Positions 8,661 to 19,739 of a stretch of DNA of 37,292 bases are shown here, piece after piece. The stretch comes from Gnetum montanum (taxonomy: Eukaryota > Streptophyta > Gnetopsida > Gnetales > Gnetaceae). A program made the position numbers and the translations under genes. Numbering within the stretch: the first letter of the stretch is position 1; every line of letters begins with the position of its first letter. A model generated the notes under the pieces. The model was not told the origin of the DNA and did not search any database. It saw nothing but the letters and a program-made list of their open reading frames with translations. Location: positions 318,685-355,976 of the forward strand of contig MNCI01009312.1 in NCBI GenBank assembly GCA_015680685.1, in the 5' to 3' direction.

Positions 8661-9924
8661 GACACAGTGCCAATGTTGTTGTTTACTAGTGGTGGGTTGT
8701 GCTTAATGTTTTTATTAATAATGTCTAGTTTCTATTTTTGAATTATGATGTGTGATGACTATGACATGGTTTATTTTTCATGGAATATGCAATGAGTCCA
8801 CGTCATCCACCCATCCACAAACTTTATGATTTTCCTTAATTTGGAAGTTTGAGGTCCCTTTCATTAAATAAACTTTTAATAAATTTGTTACCTTAGTAGT
8901 CTCCAAAATTGCGAAGGATTCAAAGGTTTGCATATGGTGTGACTTTAAGGGGAGTCAATACTCTTTGTACTCTTCTACTTGCTCAGATGTATGGGTGTTT
9001 TCATAGACTTCTTACCATTCCATGTCGACCAATAACATGAAGTCAAATAAAGTCTTTACATGGTGTCATTCCCATCTAAAAAATACATGATGGTAATTCA
9101 AAGCATATCCCTTAGACAAATATACAGCCTACAAGCACTAGTTATGGGACTAGAAATACATGTTACCCATGATTGAAGGTCCCCTCTAACTAATTCCCTC
9201 TCTCACTTTCTACTTCTCTTTTCTTCTCTTTATGGAATGGTGGTTGTTTTATGGGAGCACTCTTGCATCTTGAGGGGGTGGATCAGTCTTAGAGTATTGG
9301 TGTGAAGTCACTGAAAGTAGTTGGTTTTGATCTGGACCAAGGATGGATCTTCTCAGGTCATTTTAAACACAAACTCCATAAGGAACTTCTTATGACCTCA
9401 ATTCAAGATTACATCCCACCTTCTCCATCATTCATCTATGTTGTCTAAAACTAATCTCACTATTAGTTTCCATGTTATGCTTGATGTCTTAGTTTGATGT
9501 GTTGGAATTCTTGGATAGATTCTTCTAGGTTGGCCCTTAACTTTTCATAACCATTAATTGACTATGGGGACCCATGAACTTCTTAGTTGTAGTTATGCAA
9601 TGGTAAAAAGGGGCATGGGCCTACTATGGGGAGGACCCACTTACATATCTCTTGGTTTGTATAGTTAATCTCTTTACCTTAGACATTATTGTAATCATAT
9701 CTTTCACATGCCCCATTGTGCATCTAACTTTGTGCTCCTTAAACCTTCATAAAATTTCATTCTCCAACCATTTCCTCAATTTTCTAAATTTTCTGAACTC
9801 CAACACCCTCTTCAACTATTTCCATCATGTTCATGGCTTTTTGGGCTTCCATTTGACTCCCATTTCATTCAAAAACTCCTTGTATTTTCAAATTTTTCCT
9901 AAAGTCAATAGTATTCAATAGCTA
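8661..9924 (+). other. non-coding spacer with conserved blocks
   Basis: No credible reading frame; the longest open stretch (9652-9921) has no recognisable domain and no counterpart. Four DNA blocks recur in the same order in the spacer of the minus element: 8793-8817 (TGAGTCCACGTCATCCAC), 9158-9180 (ACATGTTACCC then TTGAAGGT), 9302-9313 (GTGAAGTCACT) and 9628-9646 (GGGAGGACCCACTTACATA). Their partners are at 24129-24153, 23789-23811, 23641-23654 and 23304-23322. Spacing is nearly equal in the two elements, which points to a cis-acting or structural role. Confidence 0.6.
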
Positions 9925-10014
9925 CTTCGACTAGGCCTAGTTGACACAGCCGACCTCGTCGATAGGGCCTCGTTGACTAGGCCCCATCAACATAACATAA
10001 AAAATCTATAAATA
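9925..10014 (+). promoter_or_regulatory. internal promoter-like copy of the LTR U3 module
   Basis: Three short repeats (GACTAGGCCTAGTTGAC, GATAGGGCCTCGTTGAC, GACTAGGCCCCATCAAC at 9975-9991) are followed by CTATAAATA at 10006-10014. The last repeat is a 17-base exact match to U3 of the 5' LTR (497-513). The gap from GCCCCATC to the TATA box is about the same as in the LTR (25 versus 28 bp). It lies upstream of the 3' accessory ORF, so I infer it once drove a separate transcript. Confidence 0.62.
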
Positions 10015-10439
10015 CCACTGAAAAATTTGAAATTTTTACCATTTTATTCACAAAAAGAGAGGATTTGTTTCCATTTTTCAAAACCCAGAGCCTTCCAAAT
10101 CCCATAACTTTCCAACCATTTGTTCAAATCACTCCATTTTTTATCCTGCAACTACCGACAATAAGCTCTTCATTGAGAGGGCTATAAACCTTAAGGTTTC
10201 TAATGAAAATTTTTTTTCCCCAAATGGTTAATTCATACAATGATATTAAACCATCAAATTTTGAGAATTTAACCCTTTCAACAACCTTCAATATGACTAT
10301 AATCATTTGTTAACATCAAAATACAAATAAACTAATGATTAAAATTGATCACATAACCCATAATCACAACTTAGCTAGGTTTAACTTTCCTAATGAGTTA
10401 AGGTATCCTAATTATTTCATGTTTCAAAATAATGACTAA

Positions 10440-13371
10440 CCTGTGGCTATGTTGGGATTACATATGGCACTAAGACCGAAATGACTGCAGGAGGGAGGAC
10501 CTTCTCAACAAAGGGAGAAATGACCTAAAGCTAGAAGGAACCAACAAGGATAAGCCCAAGAATAGGTAGAAGAAACTCAAGCAATGGGACCTCTTTGAGA
10601 AGAGCCCAAAGTAAAATTTGTTTAACAAATTCTATAGGAAGAGGTTGCAACAGAAAAATCACAACAAGCAGAGGCACTAGGGCCCATACCAAGACTTCAG
10701 GTCATACTAACACAAGCCTACCTTGACATAATTACTCCTTGTAATGTCTAATGCTCAGTTCTCCAGGAATTGAATTTCAATCCATTTGTAAAGAATGTTC
10801 TAGTGGAGGTAAATACATAGTTGCAAACCTCTCCCATGTGGCTAATCATCACTTCCAATGGGGAGTGGTACATGGGAGAGATGTACCTCTTCTGGAACAA
10901 TAGAAGGATAAGTTCCACTATGAAGATCAAGGACATTCAAATTTCCTACTTAGTTGAAGCCATTGTGTAGGCTCTTGGGTTACCTAATTTTGGGATACAA
11001 CTAGCAGAACTTTCTATGCAAGCTGATCTAGAGGCAAAAAAGGAGTGGACCCAGTGGTGTTATGAGGTTGACCACAAGGAGTTTGATGCGCTCACACTGG
11101 CAGAGTGCATATACTTCAAAATAGTGGCCTATCACCTCAATCTAATGGTGAGGCCTAGTAAGGTGATTGCCTTCTTTTCCCAAGCATGTACTACTCTAAG
11201 TAGGAAATTTCTGGCAAACCTTCCATAATTAATCTATCTAGAAATAGAAAAGCATTTTAAAGATAGTGGACGTGGAAGGAAAACCTTGCCCTTCCCATGC
11301 CTTATCAGGAAACTTTGCAAAAGGGCAGGGATAGTCTACTATGCCAATGACATAATCAGGAATACTCTCATTGCCTCTTAGTTTGAAATGATGAAGGACA
11401 AGTGTCTGTCATGTCTAAAGAAGAGGAGTAGCAACCTTCACCTCCACCACCTACTTAGGAAACAACATCAAAAGCATGTGTTGCCATTAAGCCCCTACGT
11501 AAAATTCGAGAGTAGCTCTTGCAATAGCAAGAGTAGCAAGTAGGAACAAGTGATGGAGATCCATTTGTGTATCAACCTACAATGAGCCACCTTAATGAAG
11601 TGGCTCGAACAATTAGTCAAATGGAGGGAGGTGGACCAATATTTTTGACCCAACGAATGCAGCTATCTATGAGATCGAATCCTAGTGCCCAAGAGGTGAT
11701 GGTGTCTCTCTCTCAACACCATTTATTTCTAGAAATCTCTAGGAATGCTGCCTCCTTTTCAATGCACTTGGAGGAGGACAAGAGGGCAACTATACTGGTG
11801 ATACAACACCAAGGATAGGAGATAGTTGTAGAAGTGATTGTTGACAAGATTGCTGAGGCATTTAATGCACATATAATGTCTATACCAGAATATCTACACT
11901 TATAGATGTGCATATATCTACAAGAACTTTCAACAAAAAATTAAGTGCAACCTAGCATGAAAAGTTACTGGAGTGACTGGTGGGGACTGGGCAACCGATT
12001 TCGAACATCTTTGATTTTCCAGATAACATTGCTACAACCCAGTGGAAGCTACTCAAAGAAAAGGGCAAATGTATCATCTTAGAAGGATAACTTAAAATGG
12101 CTCAAGCACAAAACCAATGCTTGGCCATGGAGGTTGCTAAATTATGTGCCCATTTTGCTGATCCCACACTCCCCAACACTGCATTAACAAGAGATGAAGA
12201 TTTTTAGTAGCTTTAGAAGAAATTAAAACAAGTTGAGGAGGGAATGATAATAGCCATCTTCAACCAATCCATAGCTAAAGTAAAGACTTATTCAGTTCAA
12301 AAGGACTTGGTTCAAACATGCCAAGAAAATAAAATGTTTACCACAGAAAACCATTACCTATGGAATATTGATGCATAAAAACAACAGAGGCAAGAATTCA
12401 TCCATCAATAGTAAGAACAACTAGCCAAATCAAACACAAAATTAAGGAAATTGACAGTAAACAATTGCAATCTCTCTATGGAGAAATTTTGTGTCTTATT
12501 CTAGAAATTTGCTATTGAAATTGTCACCTAAAAAATGAGGCTCTTAAATTTGAGAGAGTTACAAATTACTATAGAGACTAAGTTGGCCTGTAGAAGGAGG
12601 TGAATGAGAAACATATCCAACTGGCTAAGGCAAACGTAAATGAGGTCCTCCAGCAACTCTAGCAAGGAAGAGAAGTATGGTAGCCTATCATTGATGGGAT
12701 AGATGCCTACAACAAAGTAGAGATCCACATGAAGGAGTTGCAAATCGAAGAAATCACAAAATATATGGAACTGGCCAATCTCCAATACATAAATCTAGCA
12801 ATGTTGACTACCAAATGGCTATGATTATAACTTGAAAAGTAGGTGGCCAACTTGTACTTTCTATATGACATTCAGTTCAAGCACCACAAGGACATCAAGC
12901 AAAAGCTTGCGACGACAAATGATAAACTCAAAGTCCCGAAGGCATAATTCACTAATCAACTATCAACTATTGAGAACCTAAATAGGAGAATGCATAATTA
13001 CCATGATCTATAAAATACAATCAAGGCATTTAACATCAAGTACAAAAAATTTTCTACCTCGTTGCTAAGGAGTTGTTCCCTACTATACCTTGTCCATGGG
13101 ATGTTCCCATTTTGGCCCACATTGATGAAGCTGCGTGGACCGTGCATGATTCCAAGAGTAAGAAGGTGAAGATGAAATCATTGTTGGAAGCTTTTCATCT
13201 TTCACCAAACATCACAACAACAATAGGATAGCCACAATAGCCTCAACTACCACATGTGCCTAAAGTTGGAGAAGGTTCATCAAAGCCTCAGGAGACTTCA
13301 TCACCTAGGACCATGTCATCTTTTCAATCATCTTCATGCCATCAGAGGACACATTGTCCAATTTTTGTTTA
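10440..13371 (+). pseudogene. 3' accessory ORF: transposon-protein-like domain plus coiled coil
   Basis: About 2.9 kb of decayed coding sequence follows the internal promoter-like block. The N-terminal part (about 10640-11400) has LTLAECIYFKIVAYHLN, then EIEKHF and TLPFPCLIRKLCKRAGI, resembling the 'putative plant transposon protein' domain (Transposase_32, PF20167, from memory). From about 12090 to 13075 the reading is rich in Lys, Glu, Gln and Leu, consistent with a long coiled coil. The C-terminus has CPWDVP (from 13091) and AAWTVHDSK, then a Pro/Ser/Gln tail ending near 13371. The minus element encodes the same three parts, so this is a conserved gene of the lineage. I see no signal peptide or membrane segment, so it does not look like an envelope gene. 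Function unknown. Confidence 0.72.
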
Positions 13372-13533
13372 GTGTTAATTTTGTGTCGTGAACACCACAA
13401 ATTTGTAATTCTGTTGACCCATACACCTGGGCACTTAGTTTTGTCATGTTAGTTTTGTTGTTTCATGTGCTAGTCAATAATCCCATACCTTCCCAATTTT
13501 GTAAAGAACTTGAGGATAAATTTTCGTTCAATC

Positions 13534-13542
13534 ATGGGGGAA
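13534..13542 (+). other. polypurine tract
   Basis: ATGGGGGAA directly precedes the TGATGAGT start of the 3' LTR. It is preceded by CTTGAGGATAAATTTT, a layout common before plant gypsy polypurine tracts. It primes plus-strand DNA synthesis. The minus element has the matching CATGGGGGTA. Confidence 0.85.
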
Positions 13543-14350
13543 TGATGAGTTGTAAATTGGCCTCATCAACTAGGCCCCGTTGATGCATTATTTGATGTGT
13601 TGATGTGGCCCCGTCAATGTAGGATTTGTTATTACCTATAAATATGTGCCAACTTGTCATGTTTAGGGGCATCTTGGTCATAGTTGTAATGAAGCTCTTG
13701 TAGTTTTTATATTTGAAAGTTAGAATATTTTCCCAAGTGCCTACAGTAAGAGTCATTGAGTGTACAGATCTTTATTCAAGCACTATTGTACCTAAGTATG
13801 ACAATGTGTACAACAGTAAAGACAAGCTTCTTGATAAACCTTGTAGCATTCTAGATAGCTTATAGGTTTTATTTATGCATTTAATGTTTTTAGTTATTTA
13901 TTTAATGTTCTTTGGTAATTAAGCTAATTAAGTAATTAAGTGAGATAAGCTAAATAGTGATTAAGTAAACACATAAGTACGACCACTTCGAGCATGCCTA
14001 TGATATTTGGTAATCCCAACAGCACTTAACATTTGGTAACCCAGCAATGTTATATGTGTTCAAGATGTGCATGGCAAGTGGGACTAGATACTTATGTTAG
14101 AACTAGTTGAACAATAGTTAGCCCATCTAACTAAAGTAGATATTAAATTAATTTATTCTTTATCNCTTAAACCATCCCCTTAAGCTTCACAAGTGTAGTT
14201 GGGAAGACAATGAATGTCTTCAACATCCAGTTTACTTCCTAGAGAACTAGTGCACCAGAAAACTATAGAGTCCATGGAATTCGATTGAATCACACATGAA
14301 TACTTCATGATTCATATGGTTGAGCATAGGGGTACTTTGACTAATTTTCA
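13543..14350 (+). repeat. 3' LTR of the plus-strand element
   Basis: It starts TGATGAGT and is alignable with 458-1396. U3 has only two GCCCC cores (near 13574 and 13608) before CTATAAATA (13636-13644). The TTTGGTAAYCC pair lies near 14005-14045 and the U5 box at 14314-14332. The end has drifted to TTTTCA (14345-14350), aligning without gaps to the ACTCATC end of the 5' copy. At the N (14165) about 60 bp present in the 5' LTR are missing. Confidence 0.92.
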
Positions 14351-17300
14351 ATAAGACTTCTTTTAAATAAGGTAGCTAACGTAATGCCTAAAATGGTGTT
14401 TTGATTCTTTCCTTTTAGCTTTTCATCATTTTTAATACATGTTTCAAGCCTTCTTATTGTTCCATTAATCTAAAAAAATATTCCTTTACCCTTCCATGTT
14501 GGTTTTGAAATGCAAGATATTTTCTATATATGGCATAATTTTATAAAATTAATTGGAATTAATAGTTATCTTCTAATTTAGTTTTCTATCATAAAAAATC
14601 AAATTTTTAAAGCTAAAATTATATTTTATTTTTTTCTCTCTTCATCCCAACTTTCTAGATCAAAATGTCATGTTTATCAACACGGGTTCCACAAACAATA
14701 AAATGTAGAAGTAATCATTCATGTTTTGGAAGAAATCATCTCACATGATTTTTTAGTTTATCATGGCCTCTTCATGATGTTAAATGTGCTTGCAACAACC
14801 ATCATGAATTGCTAATACCAATATTGGCTAATATTGTGAGTTTCATTTAAGGCCATTTTTAGAATCAAAATGATCTCATAAATCTAGAAAAGTTACAATT
14901 TTAATTTTTAGGAATTCCATGAGCCATCAAATCATCAAAATAATGTGTTTAAAGCATTAAATTAATTAATAAAATTGAATAACATTTAAAATTAAAAATT
15001 AGGCTAAAAAACATCTATTACGTTATCTATAATATTTTTATAAAAGTATTAAAAATTATTTTTAGTCTAAATTATCTTGCATGTAATATAAAATAATTCA
15101 ATATACATATAAGCATATCTTTCTATCCTATTTTGATCATATTTGACCATGACATATTTATCAAAAAAACTAATTAAATTATAGAAATTGAAAATTGCAT
15201 AAAATTACTGTATCAACATAAGAATTCGAGTATATGTTGATTATTCTTCTTTTGTTATTTTAACCCTAGTTTGTTACTCTTATTACTATAATTGAGTTTA
15301 TTTCACATTTTTAACTTCTTATTATGTCTCTTGATAGCTTGAACCATTACCTTTCTATGGTGGCAATGATGACGACATCACCAAATATCACAACCTAAGG
15401 GCACAATGAAATTCTGGTGCATTATAAAAGGTAGGATGATGTGAGTAGCATTTAAAAAAATGTTAACTCCTGATAGTGATAGTTAGCTGACACTCTAGAC
15501 ATGTATGAATGTTTATATAGTTTTGAAGAGTTGGGATTAGTAGTTTCTAATACAAAGATGATAGGTTTTTCATATGGTAAAGTTAATATAGAGGATTTTA
15601 AAGAGCCCATGTTTAGAAACCTAAGATGATAGTAAGAGTTACGAACTTAAGGTATTTATGGTTTGACACTAGCCATAAATGTAATCTAATAGTTGTTTAT
15701 TCATGAGGGTGATTAAGATAGCTAAGATTTAACATCAAACAATCCTTAATGGCTAGTTTTTTATAGTATTAGTCTTGTAGCTATTCCATAGTCTAATCCT
15801 AGAGACTCATGGAAAATATCACTAGAAAATGTAGATCACGGCTTAGTGGTAATTAACAAATTAATGGTAATTATTAATTTTTTTTAATAAATAAATTAAT
15901 AATTTATGTTATCAATTAATAGATATGTTAAATGGATTTGTTATTGGCCCTAACAATGTGCTTTGCAGCTTGGGTCCAATACTTCAACTTTATTTTGGAT
16001 GGTCCAAAGATTATATCATCTATTATAAAGGTGTTCTAACCCTTTCTACATGTGTTTCATCGACATTGTAGTTGAATGCTTAGATGGAGTTCAAGGTGAT
16101 GATGTGAATAGTATATAGGAATGCACAATGTAAGGCGATTTAGATGCATTATTAATAAAGGATTCAAGCATTATTATATATTTTGAGCCATGTTATGAAT
16201 TGGTAAAATGATCCATGTGCTTATTCATTATATCTCATGTAAACTTTATATTTGAAGGATTCATGTATCTAATGTTGATATACACGTCATGGCTATTATA
16301 TAGTTCTTATTATATATGGCTAGTTCTAGTATGCTTATTAGATGACAAGGTTTCATATTCCATGTATTAATGTTTTTCAAATTATTAATTGTGCATGTTA
16401 ATATTTCATATGGATTATATAGATTTCTAAGTAATTTATTCACACCTCCTAATTGATTCCATATGTTTATCTATAGTTAATTTCAAGTTGTGACATAAAA
16501 TTTTATCTTACATACATGATGTTGAATCTAAATTATAAAACTTAATAATGCATCTATCCATGTCATCATCACTAAAATAAGTAAAAATGAAGCATTCTCT
16601 TTCTATACATAAAGATATTAATCCTAACTTAAGTATCCAACTCACTTGTTATTAACGTAAGAATATATTATATAATGTTTACTAACTATTAAAACTTAAC
16701 AAATACTAACATATCCATGTAACTAACCAATCATAAATAATAAATAATAAATACTAAGCAACTAATTACTAGAAATCACTACTAATTAATATAAATAAAA
16801 TGCATACTAACCACCAAGTGGAAAAATGCTTACAAATCCATAAGATTTAAGATAACCATAATATAGATGCTAATCCAATAATTTAATAAAGAAAAGACAT
16901 AAGACCACATTAATACATTTAAATAAGCATGCCCAAGTTTTAAGAATAAATTAATAGTAATCATAACATACAAATAGCTATTAAAGTAAAGCCCCTAAGC
17001 ACTCTCTAATATCTATGGTACCTATCAACTCATTCAACTAGTTTAGTGCAAAAGCATAGAATACCATAATGCATTAATAATATGTCATTAGTCTAGCACA
17101 TATGACTAATATAATCACATTAATCCATTGTTAGGATGTGAACTAATGGTCTTTTAGCTTTGTTCCATTATTTTGTAAGCTTGGAGGAGTTGTTGGATGC
17201 TCCTGCGACCCGCAATCACCCACATCTGAGAGTCTCAACTTATAAGATGAGTTTTAATCAAATGGCAACTCATCCAAGTAAAACAATTTTCATTCCATTA

Positions 17301-17800
17301 TTGTCTAGAGTTGAATTAAAACATTGGAGGACCAAAGAGAAAAGTGGAATTAGCTTTAAGTGGAGATAGTTATGGTTCAATCATTGTATTTGTGTTGAAC
17401 TAGAAACTACTAGCTCATGCAACCTGCATGAGCCTGCAACTCAGAATTTCTTCATCATGTTGCTTGTAGACACTTGCAATTTAATTGGAAATAGAAAATA
17501 AATTCCATCAATGTGAGCTCCTATAACTCATGCCCATGTTTTAGTTATTATGAATCTTTCCTATTTATTTCAGTGATTCAACCATTTGGATTTGAACATT
17601 CAACCATCAAGGATGATCGAGTAAGACTACTGGTTGCAGTAGCTCACAATAGTCCATCAATCAAATGCTAGAAAATGCAAAAAAAAATCTAAATTTATGC
17701 ATTAAATTATTCATTTTTCTCATCATCCTCAAGACTTAATGAAATATCTAAAAGATAGAAAACAAAATGGAATGTTAGTTCTAAGAATATGTAGGAAAAA
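14351..17800. other. AT-rich sequence between elements, nothing identified
   Basis: After the ATAAG target copy the sequence is very AT-rich with stops in all frames. I see no retrotransposon domain, RNA gene or clear repeat, only a small AATAATAAATAATAAATA run near 16735-16755. A few less AT-rich stretches (15340-15430, 15950-16030, 17150-17370) have short open frames but no domain I recognise. A 9-bp perfect inverted repeat GCTCATGCA/TGCATGAGC with a 3-nt loop sits at 17413-17433. Confidence 0.55.
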
Positions 17801-17814
17801 AACTAAAGATGCTT

Positions 17815-18600
17815 CCCCAAGGACTTTGTAAGTAGGCATCAGGTATTTAAACAAACTAGCAAGGGGATAGCATGCTTGTTGGTTCTCCTTTCATGACTCT
17901 TGCGAGTTTCCTTATAGCACTTAGCAAGATCCCTTAGCCTAGAATCCCACTTGTATCTTAAGTCAATAGCCTTCCCCTTGTGTGTCTCTACTAGAGTAGA
18001 GTGAATTTGGGCTTTCATAGGTTCCTCTAGTTTGATGATAGGTGTCTTTGATGGCTCTTAATGATTCTAGTGGAGTTGTTTTGAAATGAACTAATTAGCA
18101 TCAAGCTCTTCTATGACAATAGATGTGTTGGCTTGCTTACCTTTGGTATGAACATGTTTCACCTCCATAGCAGCATCTCTCTTTATCTACTCCCTTGTAG
18201 GTTTGTAGGGTCTATTCATGTGTTAAGTCACATGATACACTTCTTTAATTTGGTCTAAGTGCATTCCCCTTAGAACAGTTTGTAGCATGTTTAGTGCTAC
18301 ATGTTCCAGAGGTAGGACTATGTTGTCTTGCATGTCTCTCCATCTCATTTTTTTGTCTTAATGGAATATGAAGGTAAATTCTAGATGGTATGAATCAATG
18401 TAAGCATAAGTAATATGTTTTTGCATTGGCATTCCCCAATCTTTTTCATTAGCAATTCTGTCACTACTCCTTGTTTGCTTGGCAAGTGATAGTTGATCAT
18501 TATGTGAAGCCATGTTATTGCTTCTTGATAGTTTTTGTTAACTATGCGTTATATTAAGGTTGTGAAGATTAGAGTTAGATTCTGATAAAACAAACTTTGG
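17815..18600 (-). pseudogene. second copy of the leader domain (truncated repeat unit)
   Basis: Downstream of the left LTR's primer site the sequence aligns with 30330-30600, then continues further. It reads HLEFTFIFH, a stop, MRWRDMQDNIVLPLE and LNMLQTVLRGMHLDQIKEVY (about 18225-18390 on the minus strand), matching the RWRDM leader domain at 1570-1800. Beyond it comes Lys/Glu-rich sequence (HKGKAIDLRYKWDSRLRD) to about 17815, where coding character fades. Several stops. Only the 5' end of a second unit is present. Confidence 0.72.
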
Positions 18601-18631
18601 AAAATTAACTACTTAGTATAACACTAACTTA

Positions 18632-18648
18632 TCCCTGCTAATGCACCA
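18632..18648 (-). other. primer binding site of the second tandem unit
   Basis: On the minus strand TGGTGCATTAGCAGGGA directly follows the LTR end CTCATCA. It aligns with TGGCGCCGTTGCCGGGGA and with the site at 30609-30626. Its presence next to an LTR that also has a polypurine tract on its other side is the key evidence for a tandem array. Confidence 0.75.
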
Positions 18649-18649
18649 A

Positions 18650-19530
18650 TGATGAGCAATAGAGTATCCAACACCCAACCATACAAGATACGAGTGTTCA
18701 TGTGCAATCCTAGTCAAACTCTGTAAATAAGGCAATGTGATTATACCAGTAATTGATTAGCATTCACAACTGTTATCTTCCCATGTGAGTTTGTAAAATC
18801 AATGTGTATGATTTAACTCATAGTGAGGTACATGATATTGATGTTGAATTGGCCATTAGACTCCTAGTAAACATGAAGTGAAAGTAAGGGTTTCTAAATC
18901 TAAGTTATAGTAAAACAAATATAAAGTAGTCTATGCAATGAGCAGTCAGTCCTAATATTTTGGTCACACCTTGAACTTTGTGCAACTACTACTAGGATTA
19001 CCAAGTACCATACTATTGGGCGTACTAAGTAATCATACTACTGGGTTACCAAGTAGTTACACTTATGTTCTCAAGATCACTTGTACTCATTCCACTTAAT
19101 GATATTAAAAGTAAATTTTATAAGTAATAGTAAACATTAACTATGAAAATAGTAAATAGTAAACTAATTGGAAACAAAAATAAAACTAAGTGTTACTACA
19201 ATGATGTAGAGTAATCTTGATCTTTATTGTTGATCATGCAATGCGTCCAAGAACATCTCGAATAAAGATTCTGCTCAATTACAAAACATCACACTATGGG
19301 CATACAGTCCTAAGTACTAAATTCAAGAAAACAACTTGAAAGAGTTTTGTTACTAAGCTATCAAATCTACTACATATCCATGCACCTAAGTGTTTCTTAT
19401 ACAAGTTAGCATGCATCCTACAATATCGTTTATATAATAACAAATGCTGAGATATGATAATGTATCTATGACATTGTAGATGTGATATCATAACTATGAT
19501 ATCATTGCCTCAAAATTTTTGGATTTATCA
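18650..19530 (-). repeat. shared middle LTR of the tandem minus-strand element
   Basis: On the minus strand it starts TGATAAATCC at 19530 and ends CTCATCA at 18650. It aligns with 30628-31426; the right copy lacks about 30 bp and about 40 bp that this one has. Features are U3 repeats of GATATCRTAG type (19420-19510), AATAAA (19223-19228), three TTGGTAAYCC-like motifs (about 18990-19060) and the U5 box (18668-18684). Confidence 0.9.
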
Positions 19531-19540
19531 TACCCCCATG
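19531..19540 (-). other. polypurine tract
   Basis: CATGGGGGTA on the minus strand lies directly before the LTR start TGATAAATCC. It is preceded by CTTGAGGATGAG, matching the CTTGAGGATAAA upstream of the plus element's tract. Confidence 0.85.
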
Positions 19541-19739
19541 ACTAACTACAAACTCATCCTCAAGTTTAAACAAAATGAGGATGGAGTTCCTTATAAAATT
19601 AGGAGGTAGATTTATATGACACTCACTTCTATATACATGACTCTCTAGTGCCGCAATGGAGTTTACAAAAATGAACACATGACATCACAACTTTGATGAA
19701 GAATGAAAAACAAAATCTATCAAGGTTGAGTGTCGACTT

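Larger units (their letters stand above)
458..14350 (+). mobile_element. complete but dead Athila/Tat-like Ty3/gypsy retrotransposon
   Basis: The boundaries come from two LTRs with the TGATGAGT start, a primer site directly after the first LTR, a polypurine tract directly before the second, and flanking 5-bp sequences ATAAT (453-457) and ATAAG (14351-14355) that match at 4 of 5 positions. Domain order is leader domain, gag, protease, RT, RNase H, integrase, spacer, internal promoter-like block, 3' accessory ORF. Integrase after RNase H makes it Ty3/gypsy. The tRNA-Asp-type primer site and large region beyond integrase point to the Athila/Tat branch, which is inference. Over a 230-bp stretch the LTRs match at about 85% by manual count, indicating an old insertion. 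Every gene has stops or frameshifts. A solo LTR is nested in gag. Confidence 0.93.

Noticed and set aside
9652-9921. 89-codon hydrophobic open frame before the 3' ORF, possibly an envelope-like membrane segment
   Set aside because: Composition is explained by T/C-rich sequence, and the minus element has no corresponding frame in its spacer.
17413-17433. Perfect 9-bp inverted repeat GCTCATGCA/TGCATGAGC
   Set aside because: Too short to call a terminator, miRNA or MITE, and short hairpins of this size can occur by chance.
14351-17800. Possible host exons (15340-15430, 17160-17370) near TTTGCAG- and GTAAG-like sites
   Set aside because: Frames are short, no domain or consistent exon-intron chain can be read, and the surroundings are simple AT-rich sequence.
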